64,000 nucleotides of DNA. It comes from Taxillus chinensis (lineage: Eukaryota > Streptophyta > Magnoliopsida > Santalales > Loranthaceae). The stretch is from assembly GCA_023512835.1 (NCBI GenBank), contig CM042086.1, positions 3,692,799-3,756,798 of the forward strand, given 5' to 3'. The notes under the pieces were generated by a model. It was not told where the DNA came from, did not search any database, and worked only from the letters and a program-made list of their open reading frames with translations. Shown piece by piece: positions 1 to 12,800 of this stretch (position 1 is the first letter of the stretch; the number at the start of each line of letters is the position of its first letter). Both the position numbers and the translations under genes were made by a program.

Positions 1-37
1 TCACAGACAGAAACAGAGCAGACAAACAAACACACAC

Positions 38-115
38 ACACCCAGAGAGAGAGAGAGAGAGAGAGCAGAGATATAAATTAACTTGGAATGAGAAATCTGC
101 GACTTGGGATTTTCT

Positions 116-166
<51 letters not shown>

Positions 167-182
167 GAGAGAGAGAGAGAGC
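38..182. repeat. Compound microsatellite: (GA)n, (TA)n, (GA)n
   Basis: A GA run near 45-65, a TA run near 117-163 and a second GA run near 165-182 make up most of this stretch, with a short CA run just before. Read on the minus strand this is the CT-rich type of sequence common in plant 5' leaders, so it may be untranslated leader of a minus-strand gene lying left of the window. That is inference; no coding exon is visible here. Confidence 0.75.
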
Positions 183-483
183 GCAGCAAATTTAACTTAT
201 AATGCAAACCAAAATCTCATTTCGAAACCCAAATCTAATGCGTCGAATCTAAGGGAATGTCTAAAGATCTCCGATTCCGATTTCTACGAAGATTACAACG
301 TGAAATGCGCAGAGATTTTGCGAAAGCGTGAAATCGAAGGACGAGGACAATGAGGTCCGAGGAAGAAAATTAAAGAAATTACAAACTACCTGACTGATTA
401 TAAGAGGATAGATAGAACGGCTTTTATTTACTTTTCTTTTTTCTTTTCTTTTTTCTCTGTTAAACGTCTTGAGAGTGATTGTG

Positions 484-780
484 GACTCGCCACGTGGGAT
501 AATTTCAACTACGCGTGGGGCCCACCGTCAAACGTGGACTGTTTGTCAGACCCCCAACACGTCAAATGTAGGCTTCTGCGAAAAGGTCACCGAGTTGCAG
601 ATGCAGTAGTGTGTGAAAGGGCCGTTGCCGGAAGAGGCCCTAAGTCACGAGATCTGGGCCGTTTATGTATATTGACTCGGACGGTGCGAGGCAGCAGCGA
701 GGATTTTGCGGGGCATGGGATGTTTCGTCACGTGATTAGATCACAACTCGTGTTTTGAAGTCCGAATAATCACGTGACAC
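484..780. promoter_or_regulatory. Promoter-like region with three CACGTG G-boxes
   Basis: CACGTG occurs at 491-496, 729-734 and 771-776, a dense cluster for 300 bp. A GTGGGGCCCAC motif (about 515-525, site-II/TCP-like) sits between them. G-boxes with ACGT cores bind bZIP and bHLH factors (ABA or light responses). GC content is clearly above the surrounding AT-rich DNA. The likeliest owner is a minus-strand gene left of the window, whose leader may be at 1-200. No ORF here looks real. Confidence 0.5.
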
Positions 781-851
781 CACATAGCCGCACGAAACTA
801 ACGCAGACAGGTAGTCGAAGCTGGCACTTTTTCTCCTGACACTTTCTCTTT

Positions 852-1262
852 TAAAAATAAATCTCTTGTGTAACTCCAAAAACTTTTTTATAATTTTTTT
901 TACATATACAGAATTTTTTACATGTAAAAAGTTATTTTTTTACATATACTCTAAGAGTTTCTCTATTTTTAATATCTATTTTTATTAAAATAATAATTTA
1001 TTAATAATAATATTAATTGCACATGGGAGGAGAAGAGGGGAGAGAAAAGAGAGGAGAGAGAGAGGAAAGGGGAGAAAGGAGAGAGAGAAAGAAGATAAAA
1101 AATAATAAAAAATTATGTGGAGAATGAATAGTGACTCTTCATTTGTGAAGAGTCACTGTAGCAAATTGTAGATGTAGAGAGCTTGATGAAGAGGCTATTG
1201 GAGCTCATTTTTGGCATTAGGCTCTCTATAAGTAGATAATAGAGAGCCTCTTGGAGTTGCTC
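852..1262. mobile_element. MITE-like element with internal hairpin
   Basis: The right end, on the reverse strand, reads GCAACTCCAAGAGGCTC; the left end near 869-885 has the related GTAACTCCAAAAAC, suggesting degenerate terminal inverted repeats. Inside, GTGACTCTTC and GAAGAGTCAC at about 1,130-1,155 form a perfect 10-bp stem. The element is non-coding. The left boundary is approximate, and the right end abuts the MITE at 1,266. Confidence 0.45.
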
Positions 1263-1265
1263 TTA

Positions 1266-1663
1266 GAGCATCCACTATAACCTATTCAAATTTGACTCTT
1301 CAAAATAACCAAAAGTATAATTTTTTTATTTTAACAATCCAAGCACACTTTTTAATCTCTCTATTTTAACCATTTATCAATTAAAATATTAATTTTTTAA
1401 ATATTTATTTATTCTTTTAAATGGAAAAGTAAATGTGAAAAGAGAAAAAAGAACTAGAAAAGTAAATATGGTGAGAGAAAATATAATATTTTAATAAATA
1501 GAGAGTGAATAGTATTTGGTTAAATTTAAAGAGTTACTATTCATTTTATTAAATTTTTTGTTAGAATAGAGAGTTTAAAAAGTATAATTTTAAGGTATTT
1601 TCATTAAACTAGCTATTCAAACTAACAAAAAAAATATAAATAGAGAGTTTATAGTTGATGCTC
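1266..1663. mobile_element. PIF/Harbinger-like MITE (398 bp, TTA TSD)
   Basis: The left end GAGCATCCACTATAA and the reverse complement of the right end GAGCATCAACTATAA match at 14 of 15 positions. The direct repeat TTA flanks it (1,263-1,265 and 1,664-1,666), as expected for PIF/Harbinger (Tourist-like) elements. The interior is AT-rich with no ORF, so it is non-autonomous. Confidence 0.75.
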
Positions 1664-1690
1664 TTACAAAAGTAAGTGCTGCTACGTTTC

Positions 1691-1842
1691 AGTTCTCAAC
1701 AATCATACGGTCCTTCAAAATTGTATAGTTTTGATGTCTTTTGTTTAAAAGTACGTATGAATATAACATAATTTTGATATAAAAAATATTAAAATGATAT
1801 AGTTTGGATAGACTGTACTGTACAGTAATTATTGAGAATTCT
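1691..1842. mobile_element. Short MITE, same family as the one at 59,184
   Basis: About 150 bp with imperfect inverted ends (AGTTCTCAACAATCAT at left; AGAATTCTCAATAATT reversed from the right). The internal segment around ATAATTTTGATATAAA is shared with 59,780-59,850, where a second copy has been split by another insertion. Non-coding. Confidence 0.5.
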
Positions 1843-3573
1843 AATTACTGCATACAAGTAAACAAGCTAACTAGAAAAAGGTGACATAATTAAAATTTAT
1901 AATTAAAATAATTTAGTAAATTAATCATTATTATATATAAATACATAATTTAATGACTATTTAAAATTTATAGATATATTGAACACACCAAAGAGCCAGA
2001 ATGTGTAATTATAAAGCTATAATAAATTTAAGAAATTATTTTAATTTGAAGAATTATTTTACATTTATTAAATATTTATTTTAATATTTTATTTTTTTTC
2101 CTTTTCTCTTTCACTTAACTTCCCTTTCTTTTTTATTATATTATTATTTTGATGAATATGATAATAAAAAACGCATATACTTTTATATGTAATTTTTAAA
2201 CCATCTTATTTTCAAACTCATTTACTCAATAAATTTATTTTGAATAGTTGCTAATTAGTTTAGTAGTGAATACCGCGTGCATACACACATCTAGGGATGA
2301 ACAACGGTTATCCGTACCGCATGGTTTCCATCTAGTGATCATGGACATAGCTTATCCCACCTAAATATATGGCAGATGGTAGGGATAGTATATCACAAAC
2401 TCTGTCCCACGATACCCCTATCCCACCATATCAATATATGTTCAAAATCCAAATCTCAATGACTCTACACTTAAACACTCACATCTCACATAATCCTATT
2501 CTTAAAATTGCATAATGAACCTAAACCCCCTAAAATCAAGTTGATTTATGATGACTCGCCATTGCCATTGTGAATTTGGATTCTCCTCTCCTCCTTTGTC
2601 CTCTTTCGTTAGCTCGTCTGATCCTCCTAAAAAATCAAGATACAGGGGCTGAGGGGTAGATACTCTCCATAATTCTCTCTAATCTCCATAATCCTTAAGT
2701 TTTGTACTATCTGCTTTTACTTCTTGTTTATTTATGAGCATATTTCATGATATGAATTAGCATATATGAATTAACTGGAAGCATTGATATATGTTTTATC
2801 TACCTAGTGTGAAAAAGATGAAGAAGAAAACATTGTTATTTGTTATATTAATATGAATTTCTCTCATTCTCAATCATGCTATCTGCTTACTTTGATCCAT
2901 GTGCTGGTTTATATGAATGTCTGATCCTTGCTTTCGCAAAAATCCTTATCTAGCATGTGTTGGCTTATTTTGGTTTGTAAGATGGGTGACCGATTTAAAA
3001 CAATGCTACGAGATTTTTGTATTTGTTTTGTTGTATTTTGAGTCTGGATGAATTTGAAAATTATTATGTGATCATTATCATCCTTTATGATTTACTTGGT
3101 CTTGGTCCTTTAGTTTCCCCATTGGAGTTATATAATACAATGATACTCCACTTAATTATAGAACATTTATTGTAATTTCAGCTTTGTTATCAATGGAAAG
3201 TCTAGAATCATGTCATGATTAATTTTATTAGTTTTTCAACTACATATAGTATGTGGGTTCGACGGTTAGATGCACGCTTATGGTTTCAATAGTTCCAAAT
3301 AAAATAAGCATATAAACTAGTTTAAAGAAGCATCAATATCGAGGATGTTTAACGTTGTTTCTTCCTTTGCAGCCATAGCTAGAAATGGTATAAGAAGTTG
3401 CCATAGAGTATCATTTGGTGTATGTGTGTGCTTATATCATGATGAAGTTCATGGCATTATTTTAAAGTTATCAATAAATTATAGGAACTAAAGAGTAATT
3501 AATTGTTATGAAATTTAGTGTATTTATCTTAGTGACATAAATTTTAGGATGCTAGGTTTAAAAATAGCATTCC
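1843..3573. other. AT-rich intergenic DNA, no gene seen
   Basis: No coding signal was recognised. A CTAGGGATGAACAACGG string near 2,292 resembles the TAGGGATG-type terminus of plant hAT non-autonomous elements, and 2,330-2,420 has the wording of such elements, but no matching second end was found. The rest is low-complexity AT-rich DNA. Confidence 0.5.
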
Positions 3574-3576
3574 TAA

Positions 3577-4407
3577 AAGCACTCACAGTGGCCTCAATAC
3601 AGTTTAACTATAATTTAGCCAAATAATTACCTTTTATAAAATATACATAGTCTAGTTTTATGTCATGAAATATTAACCTCAACAAAATTTAAGTACTTTA
3701 ATTAAAATATTATTTTTTCTCCCTCCCATCCTTCTATCTCTTGGCGTGCCCCTCCCAAAACTTCTCTCTCTGCGTCTCATCCCCTCTTACACAACTGTCA
3801 TGCCCACACCTGCTTGTACAGACACCGCTGCCCTTCCCCTCCACAGATCTGCTGCCTTCTCTCGTATTCGTGCCGCCGGCACCCACCCACCTTCACGTTG
3901 TATCCTTCAAAGAAGGAAACAAGGCAGCTCAAGCCACTGCTTCCAAGCTCAACATCCCCAACATCACTGCCACACTCGGCTCAGACGTCGGTGAGGTCAC
4001 CCTTGTGTGGGTGATAGCCCAGGACGTGTCCGTCTGACACAACTAGCTGGCCCAAAGGCATGCCCCTGACGTAACTCAACATGGCATCCTCCGTTGAGAA
4101 CATCAAATCAGTGTACCAACTCACTAAGTCCGACTCGATGGTAATCGTCCTCCCCCTTTTTCACGTCGCCGGCCTACCAAGTTTGCTCTGCATCAGAGCT
4201 GGCGTGACCCTCCCGTCTACCAAGGTTGCTTTACATTAATTTAATTATTTTAATTAAAAATAATATATAGCTAGTTAAAATAACTCAACATATTTGGCCA
4301 GCTAAATAATTATTGGCTAAATATACTATAGATTTATTAAGACTATTTTTAATGTTTTAACTATTATTTAATTATTTTTTAAACTTTTATTGAGCCTGTG
4401 AGTGCTC
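3577..4407. mobile_element. Non-autonomous TIR element carrying a gene fragment
   Basis: The left end AAGCACTCACAGTGGCCTCA and the reversed right end GAGCACTCACAGGCTCAATA form inverted termini, and TAA flanks both sides (3,574-3,576 and 4,408-4,410). The 3-bp TSD and the GAGCAYY-type end suggest PIF/Harbinger. The outer 150-180 bp on each side are AT-rich, whereas 3,740-4,230 is GC-rich and derives from an acyl-CoA-ligase gene (separate entry). This is the layout of a Pack-TIR transduplication. Confidence 0.65.
3840..4227 (+). pseudogene. Fragment of an AAE3-like oxalate-CoA ligase
   Basis: Plant acyl-activating enzyme 3 ligates oxalate to CoA in the first step of oxalate degradation. Two blocks in different frames match it. 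EGNKAAQATASKLNIPNITA at about 3,915-3,975 resembles the segment ahead of the core. From 4,033, SDTTSWPKGMPLT, a stop, then LNMASSVENIKSVYQLT and VIVLPLFHV, correspond to the AMP-binding P-loop (normally SGTTSRPKG) and the following helix. Defects seen: a frameshift between the blocks (about 4,025-4,033), Gly-to-Asp and Arg-to-Trp in the P-loop, and a Gln-to-stop codon at 4,072. It covers only a small internal part of a roughly 500-residue enzyme, so it cannot be functional. It lies entirely inside the TIR element at 3,577-4,407. Confidence 0.7.
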
Positions 4408-4410
4408 TAA

Positions 4411-6756
4411 TGGATTTACCATTGCTTCACTTCTTATTGAGATCCTCAATTTATAGACAATAATAGTTGGTCATGGCTTCAATTTAGTTTGTAACTGTTA
4501 AATGATGTAATAAATTTAGGAAAAAAAATTAAATATGATTGTTCAGTATGTCCATAAGATGGGACTGGGTCAAGCATAGTTCATATTACGTAATATGGAC
4601 GAGTTTAGTACCTTCTTTAGCCTTTCTTTCATGCTCATCTATTGCAAAAACTATATTCTGACGGTGTGTAAGAGATTAAATTTTACGAAAAAAGAATTTA
4701 TTTTGTTTAATTTTTATTCTTGCTACTTCATTAAAAAAAAAGTAAAAGACAAAAAATAGACGAATGACAAATAAGAATGAAGGCTCTTAGATCGACCACG
4801 TTTATGAGCATGAAGTGTTTGATTAAAGACACCCAAAACTCTTAATTGCAAAACCTGTTCCCACCATTTAATTGGTGGTTGAAACCAGTTACTGAACACA
4901 AAGCGTATGTCTTGACGTCAAAATTATTTGGTTTAATTTTTATTTTTAAAAGTAGTAATGCTTATGTCTTATGCCAGGATAGGGTGTTTCTAATCCTCGA
5001 GAGGTCTTGGATGTTAGCTCTAATGCTTACGTAGGCAGTAATGCTTATTTCTTACAACACAGCTCACTGGACAACTCAAATCGACCCAAGCATGTCAACT
5101 TAGGCCAAGACACGACTCGATCTTACCTCAACTCGACACACATGCGTTTTCACTAATCCCAAATCAACCTACACTAGCTCCCACTATACATGTGTCTTAT
5201 GCTTTTTTACTCTGGAGATCCAAATCGACTAAGGCAGCGACAAAAATCAACCAAAGGTGGTCAATTTACTTTGAAACACAGCCTTTCCAAATCCATGTCA
5301 ACCTGCACAGTGACAAAAGTTAATCAATTAGAAGTAGAAGTGTCTCTCTCTCTCTCTATATATATATATATGGAGAGCTCAATAGGAAATGATAACCGAA
5401 AGCAAACAAATGTAACCTCCCAACACTAGCTCTCACGATAAGACGGGATGCCCCCCTTATATATGGAACAAAATATAATTTTAAAATTTATATCAACCCT
5501 ATAAATATCACAATAATTTAATGACCCATAAGTCATAAGTAAGAGACTTACCGCTCGGGACCTTTAAAAGTTGTCAATTAATTTAGTAGTGAAAACAAAA
5601 ATGGCTGCCAATTCCTTTCTAATTACGATAAGCTATTATTTGATTGCCACATTTTCTGTGTTAAACTCGAAATAGTATCTCATATGCATTGCCAAGACTA
5701 TAGCTTAAATCTTTAAAGGTGGGGTACTTAACACATACTTTAGCAAATTAACAGTTAATTAAAAATACAAGACTTCAGCACAAATTCATCTAAAAAGACC
5801 ACTAAATAAATAATCTATAAAATTTTATTTATTTATCTTTTAATTTTTTACAGATAAATTTGCATAAAAACTAACCATTGAATCACTACAGACAAGACAT
5901 AATAGCACATCAATATTTAACCTAATGATTAAATTTTAAATTAAATATCAACAAAATATCAAAATAATAAAAATTAACACAGTCCTAATGAGTCAAATCT
6001 ACTGATTAATAGTTTGTTAAATGCATCGACAACTGGAACTTCTTAACCGTTCGTGTTGTTTATGATTGGTACTATGTTTCACTGACATTGAAGCCTTGAC
6101 TAAACAATCCCTAAAAAATCCAAAATTTAATACAGCTTAACTGAACAACATTTTGACCCCTTAGCTTTACATGTGAGTCAAATCTAAGAAGGTTTGAAGG
6201 GAGACAGCTGAAAGCTGTTGGGCTTGTTTCTTGCCTCTGCTGCTACCATCAAACTAACTGCAAAGCTGGGATGACTTTAAACAGATCAGAAGCAGTCAAT
6301 CACATACATGTTTTTGGGTGTGTAGAATAACTCCAACCGGCAACGCAAGTACGCAAACCTTAAATTTTAACAAGCATAAAAGTTAAAACATCCTCATAGT
6401 TACAAGAGCATTTTCACACATTAAACATTTCCATACAGTAACAATTTCTACAAGTCAAAAATTACGAATTCCTTAACACACACACACACACCAACCTCTT
6501 TTTCCATGTCAGTCAAAATTTTACACTAAGCTTGGGGGAAATTTTATAAGATTTTAAATTGATTTTCATGTGTTAAGGCAGATGATTTATCAGAGGGAAG
6601 GGAAATGGGTGGGTTGTCATTTTGTATTAAACAACAATAATTATCTCCCGGGGATGAAAAGGGTGTAAGATTCCATTTCATCTCCAGAAGTGGGAGAAGG
6701 AAAAAACGAGAGGAAGTAGAGGGCAGTCAACTCGAGTTTATTACCGGGCATGATGT
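4411..6756. other. Intergenic DNA and 3' flank of the split gene
   Basis: AT-rich, with no recognisable coding region. Holds a short CT/TA microsatellite near 5,343-5,371 and a CA run near 6,478-6,490. The interval 6,200-6,756 is the likely 3' UTR and downstream region of the minus-strand gene ending at 6,757. Confidence 0.5.
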
Positions 6757-6837
6757 CTACACCTGTGGTGTGGTCATGGGTTGAGAACTGAGCATCCTTT
6801 CCACCTCATCATTTGCCTCGGCCTGTATCCTCCAATT
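6757..6837 (-). CDS. Exon 12: C-terminus and stop codon
   Basis: Twenty-six codons (NWRIQAEANDEVERMLSSQP then MTTPQV) and TAG at 6,757-6,759. Acceptor GTGCAG. Confidence 0.85.
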   Translation of the reverse strand, partial: NWRIQAEANDEVERMLSSQPMTTPQV

Positions 6838-9800
6838 CTGCACAAATAGAGTGTATTACGACTGCATGTACTCTGCAGTGGAAGCTCAGGGCCATACAAG
6901 AATACACCATACAACCACAAGAGATGGAGTTACTCCGAAGGTAAAAGAGTTAAGCATTAAATTCAAACTTCGTATCATTTCCACAGATAGTCAAAGTCCC
7001 ATTAGAAAAAGTTAATTCCCAAACAGTTGTAGCCTTCTCGCATAAATTCAAATTCCTTTTAACCAGTCACAGTCAGTCCATTCTTATGTCCTTTCAAATT
7101 TTATGTGCTGGAAAATAATGCATTAAGTGACGAGGGCATGCCTCTTTGAGATTTTCAAGCTCCATGATCTGTTGTATCTGTTCAGATATATTTTCCTGTA
7201 AACAAAAAGCAACATGCTTACTAGACCTGAACCAGAATTTTAATTCTCTGTTCGAATTTGTCGGAGAAAAACAGCATATGGTAACACAATCAAGGTGTAC
7301 ACACCGCATTACTCACAGCTTCAGCAGCAAGGACATCAGAGTCCATCTCCACTTCAATTTCAATCATTGAAGAGATCTGACATAAGGACAGCCATATCAT
7401 ATACATCAAACTTCAAGAAGATGAAAAGTTAAAAAATACAATCCCCTCAATCTATTTTTAGTAAATAGTACATACCCTAGCATAGCTCTCTATCAACTCA
7501 ATCCGTCCGATGAGTGAAATTTCAAGGCTTTCTTTCACTTTTTTGACTCTACTTCTCCGAGCACTTCCAACAAATAAAAATATTTCAGGCACTCAGTACA
7601 AATCCATGATTTTATCAAATATAAAAAAAATAAACTGAGCAGTCTTGCTATATGTTTACAGCAGACTATTAGAAATGAGGGTTTCACCGATAAGAAGGCT
7701 CGCCTACAACAACAATTTTGTTCTCCAGCTGAAACAGCCGAGCCAACATCCAAACCTGTGGATGGAAGAAACAAGGTCCGGTATAACTTTATCAAACTTA
7801 TTTTTCTTTAAACCAACTATTGCAGCATCTCTGTGCAAATGAAAAGTTAAACCACTTTTGATAGGATTTAATATATCATACAACTTATCTACTTATTTTA
7901 GATAGGAAAATTACCCTTTGAGAAATTTCCCAGAAGGATTAAATGGAATTACCCATTTTTGATGAATTGAGCTTCATCAAAATGCAGAGTCAGGAAGTCA
8001 AACATCTGTCTAGACACTGAATTTTAAATTCCTCCTTTTTATGATTTTTTTTTTATTTCATTATCAGGCCTTCTCTTGAGATTCATATAAATTTAAAATC
8101 TCGATTTATGACAAGCATTTCTCATAGTCCTAGCAACTGCCAACTGGATTCATGAAAAGGAAAGTGGAAAAGCACTTGACAATCGGAGTTTTAAACTTTT
8201 AAGGGACCATACCTCTTTTTCAGCAGCTTCTTTCAGGTCCCTGATGCGAGATTGAAGTATGTCATATTGAGACAAGAGTTTCTGCTTGACTGCTATTGCA
8301 TCTGCCATTCTCTGTGGAAACTGGTTTCATGGAAATAATAGATAAGCATAAGAGGAACACAACAAGAAACCATACAATTACAGCAATCATCGATGACCTT
8401 CCTTGACTTGAATCATGACCAGGAGTTGTTAAAACTTGACACACATTATAAAACCTAAAAACTCAAGTCTTTTATTTGAAGTGGTTTGTGCCAAGCTGTA
8501 AAATGATTCCTTAAATTAAGGAATTTACTATTTAAATAGCAGCCATAATAAATAAATATATATTATTGAATTTTTAGATTAAGAGATTTAATATTTAATT
8601 CTAAATCCCAGAACTTAAAAGATTTTTAGAAAACTGTATCTATTAGAAATAAATTACTTCATTTTTTATAATTATTTCTTATTTTTATTTTCTTGTAATT
8701 TAATATGTAAAAGAAAACCTTGTGATGTTAGCATGGTGATAAGACACATACCCACCAGTGGTGAGATTGTAAGTTCAAAACCATGTATCGGTAGGGTATG
8801 AAAATTTTAGAAATAGAAAGGGATGGGAGCCATTATTGTAATATATATATATATATATAATCATATATTATCAAAGAAATTAAATAAATTAAAAGAAGAG
8901 ATTCCTTGCATTTTATTTCATCGTATTAGGTGTTCTTTTTTCTCTTCTTTTAGCTACCTTCATTGGTGTAATTTTTTTTTTTTTTTTTTGGTATCAAGCA
9001 ATAGTCTAGTACTCTACAAAAACTCAATGACTTTCAAAATGTTAGGGAATCAAATAAACTTAGTTGGAAAAAAATTGGGGCCTCAAAACATAGGGTTGAG
9101 TAGTCACTCTTCAACAACAATATCAGTGTCAAGAAAGAATTCAACAATGAAAAAATAGGAAAGTTGAGAAGCTTCTTAAGCATTCTTGAGAAGCTTTCTA
9201 GTATAAGCTTGTCAAGAAGGGACTCTAGTATCTTTTTCTTCTAATAATAAAGAAGTTTACAACCTTTTCATTTGATTCATATTGACATACGGGACCCTTC
9301 TCATGTCTCGAATGTTTTAGGGGTTGTTGGTTTGAATTCTGAATTCAAGTCATTTGGCTCTTCTTTCTTGAACACAAATCTAAATAGTAGTGTCATCCAA
9401 AATTTTCATTCAATGATTCAAAACCAATGTGGGATCAATATCAAGAGTTCTAGAATAGAAAATGCAAAGAACTCTTGTAGCCAAACCTTGTCATCATTCC
9501 TTCAATCACATGGGATTATTCATGATTCATCATTTGTTTATGCCCCTTGACAAAATAGGTTTGCTAAGTGAGAACACGGACATTTAACACTATCCGAGCT
9601 TTACATTTTCAAGAGTGTTCCTAAATCATGTTGGAGAGAAGCCATGGAAACACTAAATAGTTTCTTTTCCCACTTTTGGAGCACCAATGGTCTCAACTCC
9701 TACAGTATTTTCAAGAGTGTTCCTAAATTACCAAAGGATATTGGAGCATTAGCTGCTGCCACCATAATTTATCCACTCGATATGCTAGTGCTCGATAAGT

Positions 9801-12800
9801 ATTTCTTATTTGATATATCATGTTATCAAGCAGATTAACTTATCGAGTACCAGTATATTAAGCCGATAAACTATCGTGGCCATACTGAATGCTATCACAT
9901 TCTTGGGTTGAATAAACTTCCTCCAACTTGAGAGTATTAAGGTGCACTAGTTTTCAAATATTTGGAGGTCCCAAATTCGAATCGCTGACAGGACTCTTGC
10001 AATTAAATTAATTGTGGAAGAAAGTGCATCCATATTGGCTTTTTTGGCCCAACCTCTTCTCAGGCCGTGCCACTCGCTGGAGCTTTATATATTGGGTTTG
10101 CCCTTTATAGTCCTCTATGACAAACTCGACCTTCGGCCATCAAATGCATGTTCCTATGTTATTCAATCACTTAAAGCGAATACAAATGCTATCAACCTTT
10201 ATCCAAGAAATGCTCTTTTCATTTGTCAAAAGCACCAAGGTGATCATACTTTTCATTTGGGAGATTATCAAAAGTCATAAAGAAATCAAGGTATAAGCAG
10301 AGCCAAGGTGATTATACTCTTTTCATCATGCATTCGAAAACAAGGGGAGTCACAACTATAGTAGTTTATGTTGAAAATATTATACTAACAAGAAATGATG
10401 AACAAGAAAAACAAAATTGAAGAAACCGTCAGTAATAAAGTTCGAGATAAAAGAGTTAGAAAAGAATACTTTTTGGTATTGAAGTGGCCAATTCCAAACA
10501 AGAGATCATCATGTCTCAACAAAATTATGTGACTTGTTAACTAAAACTGGAATGGGTCAAAAGTAATATCTAATCCAATGGTCCAATCACAAGTTGATTG
10601 AAGCAAAAGAAGAACCTGTCGTTGATAATCAGACATTGCATATTTGGTGAGTGTAATCAGCCAGTATATGCATGATCTAAGAAAATCACAGCTTCAGGCT
10701 ATCTACAAAATATTACATTAACATAAAAGACTCCCAGAAAGTGCACCATATACAAGAAGAATCAAAATCTCACTTTGGAAATCTACATTGACATAGACTA
10801 CGCAAGTTCCTTAATGAATAAAAGATAACCTATCCATTATAAAACTTTCCTTGGAGGTAACTTAAGGACCTAGAGGAGCAAAAAAATAAAATGTGGTTAG
10901 CTAGGTCATCTGCTAAATCGGAATTTAAAACCATTTCCCAAGGATTATGTGCGTTACTTTGGTTGAAAATTATTCTAAATGACTTGGGAATCAAATATAA
11001 AGCTGTATAATTCTATTTTTTTCCTTCTAGAAAAAAACGAGGTCTATGAATAGCAGTACTTGGGCCTTCAAAAATATTAGTGGGCTAGTAGGAACGCAGA
11101 AACAATATAAAAAAAAGATTCAAAAATGGTTTTAGGTTTTAGGTTATCACATAAAGGTGGGATTTAGGGCAGACACTAGATTCAAAGAATCACCTCATTA
11201 GTAATGAATAGAATGCTTGATTAGTTCAATGTGACCCCAAGCTAAACCAAACCAAATTAGACAAATCAACCTTAATTTTAATAATATTGGATCGGTTATA
11301 TAAACCAAGACAAAAAAAAAAGTTATATTCGACCCAATACACAAATCCTTTTCTTTTAAATATTTATATTGGTCAACATTCTTTCTTCCCAATATAGTAA
11401 TTCAATATATTTTATTATAATAAATATATTTATTTATAATAAATCCAAAAGGCTAAAATTACAATATCTTGCTTGACAAAACCTAAGCCTCCCTTGCATA
11501 GAAGGCCCCTATGGTCTTGTCTCCAACCCTAACAACATTAAAGTACCCCTAATCACCAAATGGATTTGCTTCCATTTTTGGACTGTTCTCAACTTGTCCC
11601 AATGCCCCATGTAACAAGGCCCAATCATTTGGACCGTAGATATTCAACACCATAGAAGTTGCTTTATCCATCACCAACTCCAGAACCACAAATACCAAGT
11701 GTGAGAACACAAGGCCAATAATTGGGTGAGTCATAACCCTCAGCACCGACCCCTTTTAGTCAGATTGCATGAATAGCACAAGGCTTCCCGGGTCCTAAAT
11801 TAAGGACCTCACTTTTTGTTGCCTAAAGGAAACAATTGGCATTTTCTAATCAATAACAAGTGTCCTCTTATTAAAAGCATTGAGTCCCCTGAAATTCAAG
11901 GATAATAAGCTTATGGAAATTATAAGGCTTATTTGGTATAAGTTTTTATTTATGTATTCTATTTTAATCCGAAAACAATTTATGTTTAGTAGAAATGAAA
12001 ATGTGTTTTAAAAAATATTTTTAAAAAAATTATATTCTATAAAAATGAAAAAAATAAAATAAATACTGTAAACTCAGGTAATAAAATTAAAAAATTTTAA
12101 AAATATTTAAACTGCCTTCCAAAATTGAGTTTAGATTTGAAACATTAAATAATTCAAAATAATTTTTAAAAATAACAACATGACCCACCTATTTAAAAAC
12201 TCAATTCACAAAATGATATTTTTAAATTATTGTGAACCCCACTATTTTTTAATCCGAAAACTGAATCCTACTTGGATTCAGCTGTACCAAATACAGCTAT
12301 AGAAACCCATTTTTAAACCACATTGCTGCATTAATCTAGTGAACTCAATATCCTGTCCTGCCAATCCATTCAAGTACAGCACCAATGAACTCACAACTCA
12401 ATAATGGGTGAGTCATAACCCTCTTCCTGCACCGAGTCCCTGTCTTCTTCCTTCAACCTCTTCAAAACCAGGTCAAATCCTGTTCACACAACCTATATCA
12501 CCTTCCTCTGCATCTTCCCTAACCAGTACTGATCCACTGTCACCCCTACCCCCATGCATTCTGATTCACCATCCAGTATAATAGCCACACCTTTCAATGC
12601 TGTCATCAATGGCTCCCCCAACTAACCCTGCCTGTCATGAATCAGAAAAGAAAACCTTCCCTTTTGGATGACCTTTCATGGCCAAAAACAGAGCCAGATG
12701 GAGAGCTTTAACTCGCCTACGTATCTGGCTGCTTGGGGGTCTATCTCTCCCCATGTCTCAGTGCAATAAATTAGCCAGCCAGCGGGCTTTGCAGTATCAG

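Noticed and set aside
1..207. Minus-strand ORF rich in Tyr-Ile and Ser-Leu repeats
   Set aside because: It is a translation of TA and GA microsatellites; no codon diversity.
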